From: Tubiluchus corallicola
Lineage: Eukaryota > Priapulida > Priapulimorpha > Priapulimorphida > Tubiluchidae
Length of the DNA stretch: 64,000 nt
Reading direction: 5' to 3'
Assembly: GCA_030141605.1 (NCBI GenBank)
Contig: JAQGDQ010000082.1
Span: 422,501 to 486,500 of the forward strand
Under the pieces are notes generated by a model, which worked only from the letters and a program-made list of their open reading frames with translations, ran no database searches and was not told the DNA's origin. A program made the position numbers and the translations under genes. This document shows positions 60,401 to 64,000 of this stretch, piece by piece. Position 1 is the stretch's first letter. Each line of letters opens with the position of its first letter.

Positions 60401-62729
60401 AATTAATATAAATAAAAAAGTCAAGCTTCAGAAGTTGTGTAAGGATACCTTTTGCAGCCTGCACTTGATTTGATCAGTTTTCACTATAATCCCTGATGTT
60501 AAATGTAAATAATAAGCAACAAAAGCAGGAAATAGGGACGTACCAAAAATACTGGATAAGCCAATGTCCTATCTGGTGCTCTATTGTTATTTAAGCAGCA
60601 GTTAGGCATTGCCCTCTACAGGCGAACAAGGGGATTGTTCAGATCAATTCTAATTAGAGGAATAATTGCTCAGTGGAATGTGGCAATACAAATAAGAGAC
60701 TGGAGGAGAGACAGAAAGAGAGGGTAAATAAAGAGTGAAAGGAGAAATTATCAAATATACAGATCTACAGGTGTATATGCACAGGCAGTGTAGTGAAATA
60801 CAAGTTATTGCCAATAATGTGATGCAATTTAGTATGGAAAGACGAAGTCATAAAACTGGTAACCTGATAAGTAATTTTAGTTTACTCATTTAAAAATGAA
60901 AAACGTGTAACAATAGCAAGTAAAACACACGTAAAGACAAATATAAAATTAATCAAGAATTCATCATATTGTTGGAATGAATAATTATAGTGACTGCTTG
61001 TTAAAAGTGTTGCTAGTTACTACCTGCCTCACCAAAACTAAAACATAAACAAGAATTGTTGACGGAATCACTAGACTAACGTTATCAATAAAATACCGAG
61101 TTCTGTCATAGATGTTAAGAGAAAAATACCCAGAAGTTCTAAACTATGGTTCCATGAAACAATACAGCGCACAAAGCCTAGAAATATACAATAGTGCCAC
61201 TGCTGTATTTCTCTTCGTGTAATTTTAATCACAAGTGAAATGAAATTCTTTTCAATTGCTTTCATTATGACAATGATTAACAGTTCTCATATTTCAAAAA
61301 ATCTGAAGTCTGACTAGTCACGCGAAATTAAAGAAAATAATTCAACTTTATTATTTGAACTTAAGATTAATTAAATTTAGCAATGCACTAGTTAAACGTT
61401 GAAGTTGCACTTGTTTGCGTTATGGATTGAAAGAAATTATTTTAATACTTTTCTACAAAATGTCAATTTATAAAGGGGAACATTAGGTCAGACAATAGGA
61501 AATGACTTAGTGTGAAGTGAAAGCAATAAAAACAGTGCTAATTTCATTAAAAAAACAGTGAAACACCTGCTAAAAATGTTACTTACCACCAACATTTCGG
61601 AGGGCTCCAAAATGAGACACTCATTAGACCGGCGCCCTGAACTGGCGCTCCGCTTTCCAAAACTGAAAAAAAGAGACAACAATTAGCGAAATGTAATCAC
61701 TACCCCATTCACATTACAAACGTGTATCATCACTATAAGAAATATATAATTAGCATTAGCACAGCTGCCGGGAAGTAGAAGGTCTTGTGTTCAAGTCCAA
61801 GTGAAGGTGCAAAATTTTGTTTATTTTTCATGGTGTGAAACCAGAGAAGTATCACAAACATATGGCAATGATTACTACTCTGACTGCACTTTGGAAAGTG
61901 AAAGACTCACGGAAAGCAGAAGGTATGTGGTTCGAGTACCAGTGGATATGCAAATTTTTTTTCCAAACATTCTAATTTAGTAATGCTTTGGTGTAAGTAA
62001 ACGTGTAATGTCAGGAATAAAATGAATTACATGCACTCTACAAAGTCCACGTCATCAAACACCCTGTATGATCAGAGAAGCGCATTTTACAAGAGCAAAA
62101 CAAACGAGTTCTGCAGGCAAATTATACCAATTATTTAAAACCAGTTTTTACGAAGAGTTACAAAGCAATGCACTCAACATTATTAAATAAATTTATTATC
62201 AATCACTGTCTGGTGTCATACAGTAAACTTGTAAATTTTATTAATTTACTACACCACGTCTAAAAACCTGAATCCGCGGGGGATTTTTAGACAGATAAAA
62301 TAAAAAAATATCTGGGCGCACATCTCGGTATATTGTATTTATCAATGATAAACATGTAACAAGTACAAGTAAATAAACAGACAGATACAAAATTAATCAT
62401 CCGTCCAAACAGTGTTGCTGGAATGAATCACTTGTGTACTTAAGCTTGAGAAAACGAGCAAAGCCTGTGCTCAAGGTTAATAATGTTGAATTTAAATTGA
62501 TAAAATTCATGTTAAACACTATTTTACTCAGCACTAGCGTGAACGCTATAGTATTAGTAGTTGCATGTAAGTTGGAAACAGAACATTGATGACTCAAAAC
62601 TATGTAACCCTAAAAAATTAAATCGCATTCCTTAACAAAAATCAGTATTAGTGAATCTAGCTACCTGCTACACGTTGCATTGTCATCCTCATCAACAAAT
62701 ATTACATCCTCATCATCATCCGTATCCAT
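30825..62729 (-). CDS. RAPGEF2: PDZ-GEF, Rap guanine nucleotide exchange factor (RAPGEF2/RAPGEF6 orthologue)
   Basis: Exons from the start: 62729-62665, 61662-61587, 59843-59685, 54844-54731, 51854-51633, 49951-49847, 49316-49126, 48629-48407, 48095-47931, 47683-47503, 47130-46891, 46430-46251, 46063-45925, 45270-45063, 44508-44266, 43787-43623, 43502-43403, 42872-42661, 42244-42098, 39450-39247, 38622-38457, 38361-38113, 36986-36843, 35847-35779, 32938-32765 and 30853-30825. They total 4170 nt, 1389 residues, against about 1500 in human RAPGEF2. All introns are GT-AG with matching phases. Order of domains: short acidic N-terminus, cyclic-nucleotide-binding-like domain, RasGEF N-terminal (REM) domain, PDZ, Ras-association, CDC25-type catalytic domain, basic and Ser/Pro-rich tail, C-terminal VSAV. 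The protein activates Rap GTPases at junctional membranes in animals. A cassette exon (40807-40670) and an alternative first exon (from 54961) are listed separately. Confidence 0.96.
31205..31410. repeat. Two-copy tandem duplication, 99 and 107 bases
   Basis: Bases 31205-31303 are repeated at 31304-31410. The copies are nearly identical except for an 8-base insertion in the second (TTTCCTGA near 31328) and one substitution, so the duplication is recent. Confidence 0.95.
32160..32405. repeat. Diverged dispersed repeat, copy 1
   Basis: Blocks such as CTGGAATCCAGCATTCA, GGCAAGACCAGACCTAG, TCATCATTAAAG and CACTCACCCATTCACTGACCA reappear in the same order and orientation at about 58105-58385. The family is not identified. 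Confidence 0.55.
32603..32703. repeat. (CAT)n microsatellite
   Basis: A run of CAT/ATC units, interrupted near 32650-32675, in the last PDZ-GEF intron. Apparent poly-His or poly-Ile ORFs across it are artefacts of the repeat. Confidence 0.95.
32939..35778 (-). other. PDZ-GEF intron with a mariner-type element at its upstream end
   Basis: This 2.8 kb intron contains the TA-flanked element at 35090-35584. The remainder shows no exon, RNA gene or clear repeat. Confidence 0.75.
35090..35584. mobile_element. Non-autonomous Tc1/mariner-type element, TA-flanked
   Basis: The left end GGGTGTCTCGAAAGTCACC matches the complement of the right end (ACGTGTCTCAAAAGTCCAC) at most positions. TA lies on both sides (35088-35089 and 35585-35586). 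No transposase ORF is present in the 495 bases. Confidence 0.6.
35848..36842 (-). other. PDZ-GEF intron carrying a MITE
   Basis: About 1 kb, of which 36238-36648 is a mariner-type MITE. The rest shows nothing I can support. Confidence 0.8.
36238..36648. mobile_element. Mariner-type MITE, copy B
   Basis: The left end CAGGGTGTTCCACAAGAAAC matches the complement of the right end, CAGGGTGTCCCAAAAGAAAC, at all but two of 20 positions. The left flank is TA; the right flank is TG, a likely mutated TA. The interior is very AT-rich with ATATCAT-type low-complexity sequence (36400-36475). The ends match those of the element at 25634-25837. Confidence 0.75.
36987..38112 (-). other. PDZ-GEF intron
   Basis: About 1.1 kb, AT-rich, with a short (TA)n run at 37910-37927. 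No other feature is supported. Confidence 0.8.
38623..39246 (-). other. PDZ-GEF intron
   Basis: About 0.6 kb, AT-rich. I see nothing in it. Confidence 0.8.
40575..40602. repeat. (CT)n microsatellite
   Basis: CTCTCT units with one GA interruption. On the transcribed strand this is a GA-rich tract about 70 bases downstream of the cassette exon's donor. Confidence 0.9.
40670..40807 (-). CDS. Probable PDZ-GEF cassette exon, 46 residues
   Basis: Between the phase-0 exons 42244-42098 and 39450-39247 lies an open stretch ending in a strong donor (CCA then GTAAGT). An acceptor at CTGTTCCAG gives exactly 46 codons in phase 0, beginning [16 protein letters not shown] and ending [11 protein letters not shown]. 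Skipping it joins the flanking exons in frame as in the vertebrate order, so it would be optional. The acceptor's pyrimidine tract is weak. The composition (acidic cluster, then basic end) looks like real linker sequence rather than intron. Confidence 0.6.
42098..43787 (-). CDS. PDZ-GEF: CDC25-type catalytic RasGEF domain exons
   Basis: Four exons (43787-43623, 43502-43403, 42872-42661, 42244-42098) encode about residues 838-1045. Recognisable are the start of the CDC25 domain ([20 protein letters not shown], then TEY), [77 protein letters not shown] and [16 protein letters not shown]. These match the catalytic core that opens the nucleotide site of Rap. No key segment is missing. Confidence 0.96.
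44266..46430 (-). CDS. PDZ-GEF: PDZ-to-RA linker and Ras-association domain exons
   Basis: Four exons (46430-46251, 46063-45925, 45270-45063, 44508-44266) encode about residues 581-837. The first three are a Ser- and basic-rich linker, including [20 protein letters not shown], which matches the KIRKILDKTRFSIL region of RAPGEF2. From PEHVLKVYK (about 736) the RA domain begins and continues with [32 protein letters not shown] and SGRYYLKNN. In vertebrates this domain binds activated Rap or M-Ras and provides positive feedback. Confidence 0.94.
46891..47130 (-). CDS. PDZ-GEF: PDZ domain exon
   Basis: A 240-nt exon (about residues 501-580) carries an entire PDZ domain: [17 protein letters not shown] for the carboxylate-binding loop region, [17 protein letters not shown], then [13 protein letters not shown]. 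The carboxylate-binding loop reads ERGCGIF, in place of the common GLGF form and close to the KGFGIF of human RAPGEF2. It binds C-terminal ligands of membrane and junction proteins. Confidence 0.95.
47503..48095 (-). CDS. PDZ-GEF: RasGEF N-terminal (REM) domain exons
   Basis: Two exons (48095-47931, 47683-47503) encode about residues 386-500, with [41 protein letters not shown] and [12 protein letters not shown]. This helical domain stabilises the catalytic CDC25 hairpin in Ras-family exchange factors. The domain begins at the end of the preceding exon with [11 protein letters not shown]. Confidence 0.95.
48407..49951 (-). CDS. PDZ-GEF: cyclic-nucleotide-binding-like domain exons
   Basis: Three exons (49951-49847, 49316-49126, 48629-48407) encode about residues 213-385. 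[18 protein letters not shown] precedes the fold; then come [44 protein letters not shown] and [18 protein letters not shown]. The phosphate-binding cassette is [13 protein letters not shown], lacking the Arg and Glu that hold cAMP in PKA and EPAC. By analogy with other PDZ-GEFs it is therefore not expected to bind cAMP. Confidence 0.94.
48853..48922. repeat. Short hairpin-forming inverted repeat
   Basis: TTAATGATGGTACAAAT at the left pairs with the complement of 48906-48922, TTAATGATGGCACAAAT, and CCACAA pairs further in. A third GATGGCACAAA lies in the loop. It lies in a PDZ-GEF intron and may be a tiny MITE. Confidence 0.7.
49952..51632 (-). other. PDZ-GEF intron
   Basis: A 1.7 kb intron. 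Around 50690-50960 it is less AT-rich and may hold an old repeat, but I cannot define its ends. No exon is visible. Confidence 0.7.
51633..54844 (-). CDS. PDZ-GEF: linker exons before the cyclic-nucleotide-like domain
   Basis: Exons 54844-54731 (38 codons, [13 protein letters not shown] to GEPLPV) and 51854-51633 (74 codons) encode about residues 101-212. The second contains [11 protein letters not shown], a Ser-rich stretch ([16 protein letters not shown]) and an acidic end ([15 protein letters not shown]). It matches the LPADFTKLHL-to-acidic region of RAPGEF2, which precedes VRECLEK. The intron between them (51855-54730) is 2.9 kb and shows no exon or clear element. Confidence 0.85.
54731..54961 (-). 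CDS. Probable alternative first exon of the PDZ-GEF
   Basis: The exon 54844-54731 is preceded by an acceptor (CTCTGCAG). The same reading frame is nevertheless open upstream to an ATG at 54961-54959 with A at -3, adding 39 residues ([15 protein letters not shown] and onward). Initiation here would give a protein lacking the three upstream exons, joined at the same phase-0 donor. Human RAPGEF2 also has a short form that replaces its N-terminus upstream of the LPADFTKLHL segment. A promoter-like stretch lies about 0.6 to 0.8 kb upstream. Confidence 0.5.
55570..55720 (-). promoter_or_regulatory. Candidate internal promoter region of the PDZ-GEF
   Basis: A CpG-containing patch in AT-rich surroundings, with a CCAAT (55582-55586), a GC-rich GACGGGGGAGGG (about 55663-55674) and CRE-like CACGTCACGTAAGACG (about 55702-55717). 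It lies upstream of the ATG at 54961 on the minus strand. Function is inferred from composition and motifs only. Confidence 0.35.
56455..56640 (+). mobile_element. tRNA-derived SINE
   Basis: An A-box-like TGGTGTAATGG (56462-56472) and a perfect B-box-like GGTTCGACTCC (56539-56549) are about 65 bases apart, more than in a real tRNA gene. The sequence continues into a non-tRNA tail with GGAAGAGTAAATC. B-box-to-tail fragments of the same type occur at 10325-10360, 61783-61830 and 61923-61970. The 3' limit is approximate. Confidence 0.7.
58105..58385. repeat. Diverged dispersed repeat, copy 2
   Basis: Collinear with 32160-32405: CTGGAATCCAACACTCA, GGTAGGACTGGATCTAG, TCATTATCAAAG and GTCACCCATT..CACTGATCA occur in the same order. 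Divergence is considerable, so the family is old. Confidence 0.55.
59685..62729 (-). CDS. PDZ-GEF: N-terminal exons
   Basis: Exon 1 (62729-62665) starts with an ATG in good context (ACAATGG). An in-frame TAA lies four codons upstream and no acceptor lies between, so it is a first coding exon. It encodes an acidic [16 protein letters not shown] and NATCS. Exon 2 (61662-61587) encodes [20 protein letters not shown] and SEMLV, matching RAPGEF2 FGKRSAGS...CIVLEPSEMIVV. Exon 3 (59843-59685) encodes [15 protein letters not shown] to TNLELQ. The vertebrate protein has a first cNBD-like region upstream of FGKRSA, absent from this transcript model; exons for it could lie beyond base 64000. Confidence 0.88.
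59844..61586 (-). other. PDZ-GEF intron
   Basis: A 1.7 kb intron with a long (CT)n/(CA)n tract at 59963-60032, followed by pyrimidine-rich sequence to about 60118. No exon is visible. Confidence 0.8.
59963..60032. repeat. Compound (CT)n (CA)n microsatellite
   Basis: CT units switch to CA units with GCACA and TACA interruptions. On the transcribed strand it is a GT/GA tract about 120 bases upstream of an exon acceptor. Apparent ORFs across it are artefacts. Confidence 0.95.
61663..62664 (-). other. First PDZ-GEF intron with SINE fragments
   Basis: About 1 kb. Two fragments with a B-box-like core (GTGTTCAAGTCCAAGTG near 61788, GGTTCGAGTACCAGTGG near 61929) resemble the SINE at 56455-56640. 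The rest shows nothing. Confidence 0.6.
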
Positions 62730-64000
62730 TGTTACAAATTACACAATTATTTCTGCTAAGAAGAATTTTCACTAAGAAGAAGTCTGACTAAAGCAGCAGA
62801 GTCAAGTGAGTCTAATCTAATCACGCTCAGGGAGCTAAAGTTAGTATAATGAATCACGACAGAACACAATTGCACAGGTACAGATAACCGGAAACAACGT
62901 CTGATGGCCGGAAGTAAGCAGCTGACGCAGAGGAAATTAGAATTTGTACAAATCGTTCGGCAATTCTGCTAACGAAATAAAATTATCGAGTGATTATTTT
63001 TTCTCACATTGATTTATAGTTCCAATCTAAACACGAGATTCGGAAAAATCTAGTGAGATACATTTGTTTTTACCCCCAACTGATATCTTTAATGCAATAC
63101 GCATATATCTAAGTTTACAAAAGTTTTCGTCCTATTTTCAGAATACATATAATCATAAGATTAGGTATATAACTGCTTTGTTACTCCATAAGTTGTCCAT
63201 AAATATGGTTGCGACCGTCTTATTTTAAAACTTTAGCTATGACACAACAAAAACTATACAAATGAACTTTAACCCAAGTTTTGTACGAACACGATACCAA
63301 TTATATACTAAAGTACAATATTATATAGATAACTAGTGAGTAATTTTACAGTGCAAATGATGCAATGCATGATTCTGATTCATATCCCCTGTTAGATAAC
63401 ATTTTAAATTGCTGTTCTTCCCTTTCCCAATTTCCCCGCAAATGAATTGACATTTATCTTTACGTATTTAGGGCCTGGAGTAGGGAAATTCTCTGACACC
63501 ATCTCTGTGATTTGACGAAACTAAAAGACTAAAGTTGAGGACTTTACTTAACAACAATAAAGTTAGTACATGCATACTACATGTTGTTACAGAAGAAATA
63601 ATTCATTTGGTGCTCAAATTACAATATTGACATCCGCGTTATGACATCATAAAGACGTAAAAATACAATGATATTCGCGTAATTCCAATTTTCTTACCAT
63701 ATCACTTTGATTTTATGCATTCCTAGATATTTTCCTAGCATATTTCTAATGCACTGTTTTTCTGTAACATTCTGTACCAAACTGTAACCACTTAAAATGC
63801 GCCAAAAACCAAAAACAAAATGTGGCGCCCGTCTTTCAGAACATGTTTAAATTTAAGTCTAAACATTGAACCGGCTAATAAACTTGAAACAAGCACAAAT
63901 GCTATAAAAAGGTGTGACCAGGTGCAAATAATGTGGCAGTGCGTTACACTTGGTTTATTAAACTCACAACAAGCAAAACAATCAACAAAAACCCGCTCCC
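62730..64000. other. Region upstream of the PDZ-GEF first exon
   Basis: No ORF with coding character is visible. Two ETS-like GGAA sites, ACCGGAAAC (62887-62895) and GCCGGAAGT (62907-62915), lie about 160-190 bases upstream of the start codon and mark a likely promoter. Beyond about 62960 the sequence is AT-rich with nothing I can support. Confidence 0.5.
62880..62925 (-). promoter_or_regulatory. Candidate PDZ-GEF promoter with paired ETS-like sites
   Basis: CCGGAAAC and GCCGGAAGT occur 20 bases apart upstream of the first coding exon. ETS sites of this form are common near TATA-less animal promoters. There is no direct evidence of a transcription start. Confidence 0.35.

Noticed and set aside
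1-64000. A novel multi-gene defence or biosynthetic system
   Set aside because: The four host genes are well-known, unrelated families in different orientations, and the rest is introns, repeats and gene-poor DNA.

Overview
The window is animal nuclear DNA: AT-rich, with multi-exon genes, GT-AG introns of about 0.2 to 5 kb, the standard genetic code, and many decayed transposons and retroposons. The gene set (PTER, methionine adenosyltransferase, PLD3 and a PDZ-GEF with a C-terminal PDZ ligand) fits an invertebrate metazoan. I cannot place it in a phylum from the sequence alone.

Layout, left to right. (1) 111-4523, plus strand: the last five coding exons of a phosphotriesterase-related protein (PTER). 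Its 5' end lies outside the window, and a broken copy of one exon lies in an intron. (2) 5422-21362, minus strand: a complete nine-exon S-adenosylmethionine synthase, tail-to-tail with PTER. Its introns hold an intact hAT-type transposase ORF (6587-8716), an element with inverted ends (12383-13275), a pair of related 0.2 kb repeats, and at least three LINE 3' ends, one with readable reverse-transcriptase C-terminal coding. (3) 23077-24612, plus strand: an intronless coding region for a PLD3/PLD4-type lysosomal exonuclease, divergent from the synthase. (4) 24613-30824: a gene-poor stretch with at least two non-autonomous DNA elements. (5) 30825-62729, minus strand: a PDZ-GEF (RAPGEF2/RAPGEF6 orthologue), reconstructed as 26 constitutive coding exons totalling 4170 nt (1389 residues), with every intron phase matching. 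I also see one probable 46-residue cassette exon and one probable internal alternative first exon. (6) 62730-64000: upstream sequence with ETS-like sites.

The four genes are unrelated metabolic, lysosomal and signalling genes, with no sign that they work as a unit. I found no previously undescribed multi-gene system. The points most worth a second look are the intact hAT ORF with a changed catalytic aspartate, the alternative starts and cassette exon of the PDZ-GEF, the Pro-to-Ala change in the GHPDK motif of the synthase, the decayed exon copy in PTER, and several small transposon families defined here from their ends.
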